NCBI GenBank assembly: GCA_044238145.1
Contig: JBIIDT010000113.1
Span: 1-7,847, forward strand
DNA: 7,847 nt
Reading direction: 5' to 3'
DNA from: QWPN01 sp044238145
GTDB taxonomy: Bacteria; Planctomycetota; Planctomycetia; Pirellulales; UBA1268
Made by a program: the position numbers and the translations under genes. The number at the start of each line of letters is the position of its first letter. Position 1 is the first letter of the stretch. Below the pieces are notes generated by a model, which had not been told where the DNA came from, did not search any database, and saw only the letters and a program-made list of their open reading frames with translations. Below are positions 1 through 6,716 of the stretch, one piece after another.

Positions 1-864
1 GAAGAGCCGTATTTCACCCCGCTCGAACACGAGCCGCATCTCCTGGCGATCCATCCGCGACGGCTGGTGGAAGCCGTGCTCGAAGTGGAACAGCACGCCG
101 GCGTGCCCGTCGCCGCCCGCAGCCGCCCGATAGCGGCACGTGCAGACCACCTGCTCCTCCACCGCCCGGCCGTCGCCGCCGTCCGACGCGGGAGGCCGCA
201 AGGCCCGCGCCGCGGCCACGACCTCGCCCGCGCCCAACCAAAAGGCGACGAGGTCGAAGAAATGGACGCCGTGCTCGACGAAGATGCCGCCGCTCACCGC
301 CCGATCCCAGAACCAGTGGCCCGGGGCCAATCCTTCGTCGGCCGCGTCGTTGACGAACACGCCGTGCACGAGGTCGCCGAGCATCCGCCCGCGGATCACC
401 TCCCGCACCATGTCGGCGAGCGGGTTGTACCGCTCGACGAGGTTCGCCACGCAGGCCAGCCCGCGGCGGGCGGCGAGGGCCGCGACCGCCTCCGCGTCGG
501 CCACGGTCGTGGCCAGCGGTTTCTCCACGAGCACGTGCCGGCCGGCCTCGAGCGCGGCCCGGGCCTGGCGAAAGTGCAGCGCCGGCGGGGTGGCGATGTA
601 GACGAGGTCGACGTCCGATGCGACGAGCACCTCGTCGGGCGACCGCGGCTCGGCCCCCAGTTCGGCGGCGGCGCGGCGGGTGGCCGCAGCGTCGATGTCG
701 GCGACGGCGCCGATCCGCACGCCAGGCAGCAGCCGGTAGCGGGCCATCGAGAACCGGGCGAAGGCCCCGCAGCCGACGAGGCCGACCCGCACGGTGGCCG
801 GGGCGGCGAGCGACGGGGGCTCGAGGGTGGCCGGCGAGCCGGCGGACTCCGGGACGGCGGACAT
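1..864 (-). CDS. Gfo/Idh/MocA family oxidoreductase, partial (C-terminus off the left edge)
   Basis: Probable NAD(P)-dependent cytoplasmic dehydrogenase acting on a sugar, polyol or similar substrate; the specific substrate cannot be told. 288 codons are visible and stay open to base 1; family members usually run about 330-400 residues, so the end is missing. The N-terminal Rossmann fold shows GLVGCGAFA at residues 28-36. VEKPLA follows, with the family's EKP at 114-116 and K115 as the expected catalytic lysine. The C-terminal half has SGGIFVEHGVHFFD, with H201 and D204. The usual catalytic Asp four residues before the His is Glu here (E197). About 23 Ala/Pro-rich residues precede the fold. 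The ATG at 864 is chosen because AAAGGGAG lies 6 nt upstream and the fold starts soon after. It is 264 bp downstream of yidC on the same strand, so it may have its own promoter. The family is certain; the substrate is unknown. Confidence 0.9.
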   Translation of the reverse strand, partial: MSAVPESAGSPATLEPPSLAAPATVRVGLVGCGAFARFSMARYRLLPGVRIGAVADIDAAATRRAAAELGAEPRSPDEVLVASDVDLVYIATPPALHFRQARAALEAGRHVLVEKPLATTVADAEAVAALAARRGLACVANLVERYNPLADMVREVIRGRMLGDLVHGVFVNDAADEGLAPGHWFWDRAVSGGIFVEHGVHFFDLVAFWLGAGEVVAAARALRPPASDGGDGRAVEEQVVCTCRYRAAAGGDGHAGVLFHFEHGFHQPSRMDRQEMRLVFERGEIRLF

Positions 865-870
865 GACACG

Positions 871-878
871 CTCCCTTT
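871..878 (-). promoter_or_regulatory. Ribosome binding site of the oxidoreductase gene
   Basis: On the minus strand the sequence reads AAAGGGAG, followed by 6 nt and then ATG (864-862). This strong Shine-Dalgarno match fixes the start of the partial oxidoreductase. No good in-frame start lies just upstream. Confidence 0.75.
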
Positions 879-1058
879 TCTTACGGGGAACGCGTCCATG
901 CGGCGATTCATCCCGCCGCGGGCCGGCGACGGACTGCAGGCATCCTACGCCCGCCGAAGTGTCCCGGCGACCATACCGGTGCTTCTGCCATGCGAGCAGC
1001 GATGATGCTGCAAACCAGAGGACGAGGCGCAGGGGGTCGGCGAATGCTCGAGGAGCCT

Positions 1059-1075
1059 ATGGCCGCCGCGGCCAT
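1059..1075 (-). terminator. Possible hairpin downstream of yidC
   Basis: A perfect inverted repeat ATGGCC-GCCGC-GGCCAT gives a 6-bp stem with a 5-nt loop, starting about 54 nt after the yidC stop codon. No T-run follows it on the minus strand, so it is not a canonical intrinsic terminator. In DNA this GC-rich such hairpins also arise by chance. Confidence 0.25.
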
Positions 1076-1128
1076 CAGCGACGAGAGTTTTGCCGCCCCC
1101 GAGCCGGTGATACTCCACGGCCGGACGG

Positions 1129-3432
1129 CTACCGCTGCTTCTTCCGCGCCTGCCGCTTCTCGCGGGCGGCGTCCGCGACGCCGTTCGATCCGCCCCCGAC
1201 CGCGGCCGAGGCGACGTCGATCGTCCGCCCGCCGGACGCGGCCGCCGTGCCGGCCGGCAGCGTCTTCGGCATCCACAGCCGCTCCGCGATGCCCCACAGG
1301 CTCGAGGCGATGAAGTACAGGCACAAGCCGCAGGGCACCTTGAAGAACATCAGGGCCATGAACCACATCATGTAGTTCATCATCTGCTGCTGCACCCGCT
1401 GCTGCTCGTCCACGGCCGGCGGCATGAACAGCTTCTGCTGCCAGAGCATGAGGCCGATCGTGACCACCGGAAACAGGTTCAGGTAGGGGCCCAGCCAGGC
1501 CTCCGGCGCGGCGAGAAACGACGGCAGCAGCTTCGACCAGTCCCACAGCATGTCGGGGGCCGCCAGGTTCGAGCACCAGCGGATCGCGGCACTGAACAGC
1601 GGCGCCTGCCGCAGCTCGACGTCGGTGGCGAGCGAGCGGTACAGGCCCATGAAGATCGGGATCTGGATGAAGATCGGCAGGCAACCGCTGACCGGGTTCA
1701 CCCCGTGCTTCCGCCACAGCTCCTGCGTGGCCCGCGTCCTCTTCTCCGGGTCGTTCGCGTACTTCTCCGCGAGTGCCTTCATCTCCGGCTGCAGGACCTG
1801 CATCTTCTGCGACGAGATGGCCTGCCGACGGCTCAGCGGGAACATCGCGCCGCGAACCATGACGGTGAGCAGGAGGATAGCGATGCCGTAGTTGCCGATC
1901 ACGGCGTGCAGGCCGTGGAGGAGGGCGATCAGCGGGCGGGCCACCCAACCGAACCATCCGTAGTAGACGAGGTCGTCCATCGTCGCGCCCGCCGCCCCGA
2001 ACTGCCGCAGCAATTCGGGCCGCTTCGGCCCCGCGAAGATCTCGTAGCGATGCGTGGCCGTCGCGCCGGGAGCGAGCGGGATCTCCTTCGAGACCAGCCG
2101 CGGCGTGACGTCGACGAGCTTCTTGCGGGCGGCCGCGGGCGGCTTACCCACGGCGATCGGCCGCACCTCCGCCAGGGCCGGGGCCTCGGGGCCGGCCGCG
2201 GCCGGGATCAGCGCGGCGGCGAAGTACAGGGCGTCGACGCCCGCGAACGAGAGCGGCTTGCCTTCGCGAACCGTGGAGGCCGGATGGGTGAGGGCCTGAT
2301 CGGCGATCTTCAGGCCACTCACGAGCGTGGTCGGCGCCTCGGCGAACCGCAGGGCCACGTCCCGGACGGCGAGCGAACTCCAGTCGCGGGCCACCCGCTG
2401 GGCGTACCACCAGCCTTCCGTCGGCAGGCCGGTGGGACCGTCGAGCGCGTACGCGACGAACGTCTCGCCGGCCGCGTCAGCGGCGGCCGCGAGCGACACG
2501 GTGAGCCCCAGTCGATAGCCGTCGTCACCCCCGGGCGCGGGCGGCAGGAGTGCATACTCCTTGGCGACGACCAGGCCGCCGGGCAGTCGCCGCGTGAACC
2601 GCACACCCCCGGCGGCGGTCGCCTCCGTCTGCCAGTCGCTCTCCGCGAGCGCATGGCCGGGAATCTCGCTCCCGTCGTCGCCGCGGCGACGGCCGTCCCG
2701 CGCTTCCAGGGCGAGCGCGAAGGACAGCGGGTCGTACCGGTCGCCATCGGGATCGGCGACGGGATCGCCGCCGGACTCCGGCCGCACCACCTCCAGCGGC
2801 CGCCGGTCGAGCCGCGCCTCCACGGCGAGCGGGCGGCCATCGCGGATCGCCTCGATCGCGACCTTCTGCCCGGGCTCGGCCTTCCGCAGGATGTCGACGA
2901 GCCCGCGGACGTCGGCCGTGGGCGAGCCGTCGATGCGGACGATCACGTCGCCGGCGGCCAGCCCGGCCCGGGCGGCGGGCGTGCCCGGCCCCACCACGCC
3001 GACCCGGCAGCCCTCGGGCACCGTCGTGGCCGCGAGGTGGCCGAGGTATCCCGAGCGGTCGTCCTGGTCGTGGAACTGCTCGCTGGACAACTCGATCCGC
3101 TCCACGGCGGCGCCGCGACTGGTGAGCGTGACGAGCATCCGGGCCGGATCGGCCGGGTCGAGCGAGCCGAGCGTGCGGCGCATCCGAGGGGCGGGAGCCG
3201 CGGCCTCGGGCTCGGTCTCCGCCGCCGCGATGGCGGGATTCGCGGGCCGTGAATCCCCTGACGGCGCCACCGACTCGTCGGCCGGACGGGCCTTGGCCCC
3301 CTCGGCCGCCTGGCGATCGGCCGCCGGCTGCTGGTCCCGCGGCCGTGGCGGGTACAGCCAGGCCTGGATGGCCTGGCCGGCGAGGATGGCCGCCAGGGAG
3401 ATGGCGATGAAGGTGACGGTGCGGCGGTCCAC
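1129..3432 (-). CDS. yidC: Membrane protein insertase YidC (Oxa1 family) with a PDZ-like insertion
   Basis: Inserts and folds inner-membrane proteins, alone or with SecYEG. At 767 residues it is much longer than the E. coli protein (about 550). An N-terminal membrane anchor lies at about 5-26, followed by a Pro/Ala/charged linker (about 28-95). The large periplasmic region (about 96-480) carries a PDZ-like module (about 126-209). The Oxa1/60-kDa core covers about 488-720. TVMVRGAMFPLSRRQ holds R527, matching the conserved Arg in the hydrophilic groove. NPVSGCLPIFIQIPIF and VELRQAPLF closely match E. coli YidC, and the last helices include VPCGLCLYFIAS. The C-terminal tail is basic (REKRQARKKQR), as expected for ribosome contact. 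The start is GTG: CCGGAG sits 6 nt upstream and the MDRRT start is normal for the family. It follows the phosphoesterase gene by 36 bp, probably in one operon. No rnpA, rpmH or jag is adjacent. Confidence 0.96.
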   Translation of the reverse strand: MDRRTVTFIAISLAAILAGQAIQAWLYPPRPRDQQPAADRQAAEGAKARPADESVAPSGDSRPANPAIAAAETEPEAAAPAPRMRRTLGSLDPADPARMLVTLTSRGAAVERIELSSEQFHDQDDRSGYLGHLAATTVPEGCRVGVVGPGTPAARAGLAAGDVIVRIDGSPTADVRGLVDILRKAEPGQKVAIEAIRDGRPLAVEARLDRRPLEVVRPESGGDPVADPDGDRYDPLSFALALEARDGRRRGDDGSEIPGHALAESDWQTEATAAGGVRFTRRLPGGLVVAKEYALLPPAPGGDDGYRLGLTVSLAAAADAAGETFVAYALDGPTGLPTEGWWYAQRVARDWSSLAVRDVALRFAEAPTTLVSGLKIADQALTHPASTVREGKPLSFAGVDALYFAAALIPAAAGPEAPALAEVRPIAVGKPPAAARKKLVDVTPRLVSKEIPLAPGATATHRYEIFAGPKRPELLRQFGAAGATMDDLVYYGWFGWVARPLIALLHGLHAVIGNYGIAILLLTVMVRGAMFPLSRRQAISSQKMQVLQPEMKALAEKYANDPEKRTRATQELWRKHGVNPVSGCLPIFIQIPIFMGLYRSLATDVELRQAPLFSAAIRWCSNLAAPDMLWDWSKLLPSFLAAPEAWLGPYLNLFPVVTIGLMLWQQKLFMPPAVDEQQRVQQQMMNYMMWFMALMFFKVPCGLCLYFIASSLWGIAERLWMPKTLPAGTAAASGGRTIDVASAAVGGGSNGVADAAREKRQARKKQR
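2806..3057 (-). other. PDZ-like domain within the periplasmic part of YidC
   Basis: Residues 126-209 of YidC read as a PDZ domain. A GYLG carboxylate-binding-loop-like motif (128-131) comes first. Then come VGVVGPGTPAARAGLAAGD (144-162), VIVRIDGSP (163-171), a helix around RGLVDILRKAEPG (176-188), and the closing strand VAIEAIRDGRPLAVEARL (191-208). The order GTPAA-x-AGL-x-x-GD-x-I-x-x-I-x-G is typical of bacterial PDZ domains in proteases such as DegP, RseP and CtpA. E. coli YidC has no such module. Confidence 0.8.
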
Positions 3433-3438
3433 GAAAGG

Positions 3439-3444
3439 CTCCGG
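3439..3444 (-). promoter_or_regulatory. Ribosome binding site deciding the GTG start of yidC
   Basis: The minus strand reads CCGGAG, then 6 nt, then GTG (3432-3430). It supports the GTG as the yidC start, because no ATG of the right frame lies before the first membrane segment. Confidence 0.6.
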
Positions 3445-3468
3445 GAGGGTCGCGGGCGAGTATATCGG

Positions 3469-4236
3469 CTAGCGACCCTGCAGCAGCCGGTCACCCAGGT
3501 AGTTGTCGAGGTCGTGGATGGCGTGGATCTTCTTGCAGGTCACGTCCCACGGATACACCACCCGCCGGTAGCGGACGGCCTCGTCGCCCTCCTGGATCAG
3601 GTAGCAGGCCCGCGGATCGCCGTCCCGCGGCTGCCCCACCGAACCGACGTTCACCATCGCCTTCTTCGGCAGCTCGAGCCGCACCTCGGCCTGCCCCTTG
3701 GGCACGGCGGGCGAGATGAACTCCGGGGCCGTCGTGAAGATGCCCGGAACGTGCGTGTGCCCCTGGAAGCAGTGCCGGCGAATGACCTCGAAGATGTGCT
3801 CCATCTTCAGCGGGTTGTAGATGTCCTCGGGGAACACGTACTCGTCGAGCGGCCGGCGGGCCGAGCCGTGGACGAACATCGTGTCGCCGTCGACGTGCGT
3901 CCGCGGCAGCTCGCCGAGGAAGTCGGCGATCCGATCCGACTTGTTCCGCGGCAGCCGATCGTGCCCCTCGAGCTGCGTCCGCGTCCAACGGATCGCCCTC
4001 TCGGCGCCGACGTTGAACCCGTCGGGGTCGAAGAGCGCCCCCTGGTCGTGGTTGCCGAGGAGCACCATCGCGCACCGCTCCTGCACGAGCCGGACGCATT
4101 CGCACGGGTTCGGCCCGTATCCGACCACGTCGCCGAGACAGAAGATGGCGTCGACACCCTGCGCGTCGATGTCCGCGAGCACGGCCTGGAGAGCCTCCAG
4201 GTTGCCGTGGATGTCGCTGATGATGGCCCGCTTCAC
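3469..4236 (-). CDS. Calcineurin-like metallophosphoesterase (YfcE/MJ0936-like)
   Basis: Cytoplasmic binuclear-metal phosphoesterase of 255 residues; the substrate is unknown. All five metallophos motifs are present in order: SDIHGN (D8, H10), GDVVGYGPNP (D36), LLGNHD (N62, H63, D64), FVHGS (H123) and GHTHVPG (H160, H162). The GYGP after the GD is typical of small phosphodiesterase-like members rather than Ser/Thr phosphatases. NVGSVGQPRDGDPRACYLI (196-214) is also a common feature of this subgroup. No signal peptide or membrane segment is seen. The start is GTG directly before the first strand. The only Shine-Dalgarno-like sequence (AGAAGG) is too close, so initiation may be weak. It is the first gene of a likely two-gene operon with yidC, 36 bp downstream. 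The family is certain; any tie to YidC function is not shown. Confidence 0.92.
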   Translation of the reverse strand: MKRAIISDIHGNLEALQAVLADIDAQGVDAIFCLGDVVGYGPNPCECVRLVQERCAMVLLGNHDQGALFDPDGFNVGAERAIRWTRTQLEGHDRLPRNKSDRIADFLGELPRTHVDGDTMFVHGSARRPLDEYVFPEDIYNPLKMEHIFEVIRRHCFQGHTHVPGIFTTAPEFISPAVPKGQAEVRLELPKKAMVNVGSVGQPRDGDPRACYLIQEGDEAVRYRRVVYPWDVTCKKIHAIHDLDNYLGDRLLQGR

Positions 4237-4310
4237 GCCTTCTGCACCCCGTCGCGGGCCGTGGCCGGGGCCACGTCGGTCGGAACTTGCACTTTCGAGA
4301 CAGTCGCTTG

Positions 4311-4339
4311 AGACTACGAACGCGGTCGCGGCCGGTCAA
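4311..4339 (-). promoter_or_regulatory. Candidate sigma-70-like promoter for the phosphoesterase-yidC operon
   Basis: On the minus strand TTGACC (4339-4334, 5 of 6 to TTGACA) is followed by exactly 17 bp and TAGTCT (4316-4311). The -10 is 3 of 6 but keeps the first T, the A and the final T. Transcription would start near 4304, giving a leader of about 68 nt before the GTG at 4236. It lies in a locally less GC-rich patch (about 4283-4320) of the divergent spacer. I see no equally good promoter for tsaB on the plus strand. Confidence 0.4.
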
Positions 4340-4375
4340 GGATCGCGGCCCGCGCCGCCGCGGAAAACCTGCCCC

Positions 4376-5083
4376 ATGAAGACGCTGGCGATCGACACGA
4401 GCCTCGCCGCCGGAACGGTGGCGGCCCTCGACGGCGCGCGACTGGCCGAGCGGCCGCTCGGCGCTCTCGGCGAGCACGCGCGGCTGGTGACGGCGGCGCT
4501 CGTCGACGCCGCGGCCGTGCTCGGCTGGGCGCCGCGCGACGCGGAACTCGTCGCCGTGATCCGCGGCCCCGGATCGTTCACCGGCCTGCGGGTCGGCGTG
4601 GCCACGGCGAAGGCCCTCGCCTGGACGAGCGGCGCGCGGCTCGTCGCCGTGTCGGGCTTCGAGATCGCCGCCTGCGTGGCCCGCGCCGCGGCGGGCTGGC
4701 CGGAGGCTCCGGTCCACGTCGCCTTCGATGCGGGCCGCGGCGACGTGTTCGCGGCGACCGCCCTGCCCGCGACCACGTCTCCCACCGGCTGGGCGGTGGG
4801 CCCCGCGGGACTCGTGCCGCTCGCCGATTGGATCGACTCGCTCGCGGCCGGGGCGCTGGTCGCCGGCCCCGCCCTCGACGCCGACGCCTGTGGGCGGCTG
4901 GCAGCCACCCGGCCCGACCTGCTGCTCGCCCCGCCGGGCTCGCGGGCGGCCACGGCAGCCGCGGCCGGCCGCGCGGCCCTGCTCCGTGCCGCCGCCGGGC
5001 ACACCGACGATCCCGCCACGCTCGTGCCCGACTACCTGAGGCCGAGCTACGCCGACGAGAAGGTTCCGGCCGCGACTCCCTGA
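4376..5083 (+). CDS. tsaB: tRNA threonylcarbamoyladenosine biosynthesis protein TsaB
   Basis: TsaB is the non-catalytic partner of TsaD in the complex that puts the threonylcarbamoyl group on A37 of ANN-decoding tRNAs (t6A). The 235-residue length is normal. The ASKHA fold begins with LAIDTS (4-9). The hallmark RGPGSFTGLRVGVATAKAL is at 63-81. DAGRGDVFAA (118-127) corresponds to the family's DARRGEVY-type segment, and the C-terminus has VPDYLRPSYADEK (217-229). TsaB lacks the metal-binding His motif of TsaD, and none is seen here. The ATG at 4376 is chosen because it directly precedes the first strand; the reading frame is open far upstream, but that part lies antisense to the phosphoesterase. 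The ribosome site is weak (GGAAAA, about 9 nt upstream). It is divergent from the phosphoesterase gene and convergent with the porin gene 27 bp away. Neither tsaD, tsaE nor rimI is in the window. Confidence 0.94.
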   Translation: MKTLAIDTSLAAGTVAALDGARLAERPLGALGEHARLVTAALVDAAAVLGWAPRDAELVAVIRGPGSFTGLRVGVATAKALAWTSGARLVAVSGFEIAACVARAAAGWPEAPVHVAFDAGRGDVFAATALPATTSPTGWAVGPAGLVPLADWIDSLAAGALVAGPALDADACGRLAATRPDLLLAPPGSRAATAAAAGRAALLRAAAGHTDDPATLVPDYLRPSYADEKVPAATP

Positions 5084-5110
5084 GCCCGTGGCCGGCGGTC
5101 GAGCGGCGAC

Positions 5111-6412
5111 TCAGAACTTCTGGATCATGTCGAAGCCGAGCATCGTCTGCTGATTGCTGATGCCGTCGTTGTAGGGGGCCCGCGGTCCGCCGTAGGGGCC
5201 GCCGAAGAAGTCCCAGCGGAAGGCCGGCCGCATGAGGAAGTTGCCCGTCGGCGACCAGTTGGGCCCGATGGTGAGCGAATAGAAGTTGCCGGGCAGCGGC
5301 ACGTGGTTGGGATTGCTCGGGCGGTTGAGGCCCACGCGGGTGCCGTCGGTGTCCTGGAACCACTCGAACCGCGCCCCCCACGACCAGGCGTCGCTGACGC
5401 GGTAATAGAGGTACTGGTCGATGCCGACCCACAGGGCCGTGCCACCGCCGACGAGCGCATCGGCCTGCGTCCCGAGCCACTGGTGGAACACGTATTCCAC
5501 ATTGCGGACGGGGCGGTACTCGAGGAGCAGGCTGTATCGTGTGCGGTTGGCCGACGTCAGCGGCGGCGCCGGCTGGAAGAGCGGCGAGAAGTCGTTGCCC
5601 TCGTCGCCCGAGATCACGGCGAAGGTCGCGACGCGGGAGTTGTCGTCGCTCTTGACGCGGATGCGGCCGAGGAAGTTGGCCTTGCTGTACGACGAGGCCA
5701 GGCCGTTCCAGCCGTTGACGAGCCCGGCGTCGACCTCGACGTTGTCGGAGGCCTTCCAGTTGGCGAGCCCTCCCCAGTGGGTGAACGGGCCGGCGAACTG
5801 GTAGCTGTAGCTCTTGAAGTAGAAGAAGTTGCCGACGGCGGGCACGCCCTCGTAGCCGACGATCGTGTAGAAGTGGCCGAGCTTCAACGAGAAGTCCTGG
5901 CTGCCGACCTCCGCGTAGAGCTGCGGGATCGCCAGGCCGTAGTACTCGCCGCTGTTCCAGTCGCCGGGCCCCGGGTTCGTCTCCCAGCCGAGCGACATGG
6001 CGAGAGGAAAGTCCTCACCGTAGAGCAGGTCGGCGCGGGCCCCGATGCCGTTCGAGCCGTCGGTCGGCAACGTCCGCTCGGCGATCATGTAGACCTGGTT
6101 CATCATCGGCTCGTTGGCACGGTCGACCGCGTTGTACGGACCGTTGAACTTGCTCGCCGGCACGCCGAAGTTGCCGACGAAGCCGCCGTCCAGCCAGCCA
6201 CGGAAGCCGCCGCGGTCCGACTCGCCGAACAGGAACCAGTCCTGCCCCGAGGGGATGATGCCGGCCATCACCTCGTCGATGAGCACGGGGTCGCTGGCTT
6301 CGAACGCCCCGGCCTGGCCGGGACCGCCTACGAAGCCCCGCTCCTGCGCGACCGCGCCGGCCGTGGCCGCGAGTACGCAGACGGCCGCGACCGTCCCCAG
6401 CATCACCCGCAT
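5111..6412 (-). CDS. Outer-membrane beta-barrel porin, BBP2 (OmpL-like) family
   Basis: Predicted outer-membrane channel of 433 residues. The signal peptide (1-22) has a hydrophobic core LGTVAAVCVLAATAG and an AVA site before Q23. The mature chain is rich in Gly, Tyr, Trp and Phe with alternating polar/hydrophobic strands. It carries segments characteristic of the planctomycete BBP2 family: FNGPYNAVDRANEPMMNQVY (89-108), ARADLLYGEDF (125-135), YYGLAIPQLYAEV (157-169), LKLGHFYTIVGYEGVPAVGN (176-195), PFTHWGGLANWKASD (209-223) and LVNGWNGL (231-238). It ends in QKF; a terminal Phe is the usual BAM-recognition signal. The start at 6412 is chosen over an upstream in-frame start at 6544, because GGGAGG sits 5 nt before it and the signal peptide starts there; the upstream 44 residues are Arg/Pro/Ala-rich. 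The substrate is unknown. It is divergent from another outer-membrane gene at 6717. Confidence 0.93.
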   Translation of the reverse strand: MRVMLGTVAAVCVLAATAGAVAQERGFVGGPGQAGAFEASDPVLIDEVMAGIIPSGQDWFLFGESDRGGFRGWLDGGFVGNFGVPASKFNGPYNAVDRANEPMMNQVYMIAERTLPTDGSNGIGARADLLYGEDFPLAMSLGWETNPGPGDWNSGEYYGLAIPQLYAEVGSQDFSLKLGHFYTIVGYEGVPAVGNFFYFKSYSYQFAGPFTHWGGLANWKASDNVEVDAGLVNGWNGLASSYSKANFLGRIRVKSDDNSRVATFAVISGDEGNDFSPLFQPAPPLTSANRTRYSLLLEYRPVRNVEYVFHQWLGTQADALVGGGTALWVGIDQYLYYRVSDAWSWGARFEWFQDTDGTRVGLNRPSNPNHVPLPGNFYSLTIGPNWSPTGNFLMRPAFRWDFFGGPYGGPRAPYNDGISNQQTMLGFDMIQKF

Positions 6413-6417
6413 GGCCG

Positions 6418-6423
6418 CCTCCC
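6418..6423 (-). promoter_or_regulatory. Strong ribosome binding site of the porin gene
   Basis: The minus strand has GGGAGG, then 5 nt, then ATG (6412-6410). This near-perfect Shine-Dalgarno selects the internal ATG over the longer reading frame. Confidence 0.8.
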
Positions 6424-6428
6424 GCCGT

Positions 6429-6443
6429 GTGCCGCGGCGGCAC
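6429..6443 (-). promoter_or_regulatory. Hairpin in the porin leader next to the ribosome site
   Basis: GTGCCG-CGG-CGGCAC can form a 6-bp GC-rich stem with a 3-nt loop, ending 5 nt upstream of the GGGAGG ribosome site. It could affect message stability or ribosome access, but function is not shown. Confidence 0.3.
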
Positions 6444-6515
6444 CGGGCCCACTGATCCCGTGGGGGATGCCGATCCGCCGGGCAGGGTATCGGCCACGCC
6501 GGTCCGGCGGCCGTT

Positions 6516-6530
6516 GCCGGCAGGGCCGGC
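6516..6530. repeat. Short inverted repeat in the divergent spacer
   Basis: GCCGGC-AGG-GCCGGC. Because GCCGGC is its own reverse complement, the two copies are both a direct and an inverted repeat. It could be a hairpin or a protein-binding site, or chance in this base composition. Confidence 0.25.
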
Positions 6531-6582
6531 GCACACAGCCTCACGGCTCGTCTCGCCAGGGCACGCGACCGGGCCGACTCCG

Positions 6583-6600
6583 CCCGCTTGCCCCGCTTGC
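6583..6600. repeat. 9-bp tandem direct repeat
   Basis: Two exact adjacent copies of CCCGCTTGC, lying 117 bp upstream of the MetA-like gene start. They may be a small slippage product or a paired binding site; nothing distinguishes these. Confidence 0.35.
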
Positions 6601-6716
6601 CGCCACGGTTCCGGCCCTTGCGCAGCCTCCATGCGTTCCCGGACAGAACCGCCGCGACTGGACGGCCGTCCGCCGCAGGGCCGATGGATCACGGTCGTCG
6701 AGGGGGCGAGACCGCA

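Larger units (their letters stand above)
865..1128. other. 264-bp spacer between yidC and the oxidoreductase gene
   Basis: Apart from the ribosome binding site at 871-878 and the hairpin at 1059-1075, I see no gene or clear element here. Open frames across it on both strands are Arg/Pro/Ala-rich and resemble no known protein. A TTGCAG (1013-1008, minus) could be a -35 box, but the hexamer 17 bp on (TGGCAG) is a poor -10, so no promoter is called. The gap is long enough for the oxidoreductase to have its own promoter. Confidence 0.5.
6413..6716. other. 304-bp divergent spacer between two outer-membrane protein genes
   Basis: It must hold the 5' regions of both the porin (minus) and the MetA-like gene (plus), but I found no convincing -35/-10 pair on either strand. 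It contains the porin ribosome site, hairpins at 6429-6443 and 6516-6530, and a 9-bp tandem repeat CCCGCTTGC x2 (6583-6600). Frames crossing it are low-complexity Arg/Pro/Ala and look non-coding. Confidence 0.5.

Noticed and set aside
396..911. 171-codon minus-strand open frame in the oxidoreductase region
   Set aside because: Ser/Pro/Arg-rich out-of-frame reading. The true frame, starting at 864, gives a Rossmann fold and the EKP motif.
1705..3252. 515-codon plus-strand open frame antisense to yidC
   Set aside because: Arg/Gly/Glu/Pro-rich low-complexity product with no recognisable domain. The opposite strand encodes an unmistakable YidC, and long antisense frames are expected at this GC content.
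3491..5002. 503-codon minus-strand open frame spanning the phosphoesterase and tsaB
   Set aside because: It overlaps both the phosphoesterase (another frame) and tsaB (antisense), which have complete family motifs. Its own product is low-complexity Arg/Gly.
5084..5110. Shared terminator between the convergent tsaB and porin genes
   Set aside because: I looked for a stem with a T-run in these 27 bases and found none; termination may lie inside the opposing genes or be Rho-dependent.
6413..6544. Upstream in-frame extension of the porin to a start at 6544
   Set aside because: The extra 44 residues are Arg/Pro/Ala-rich and would bury the signal peptide. The ATG at 6412 has a strong GGGAGG site.
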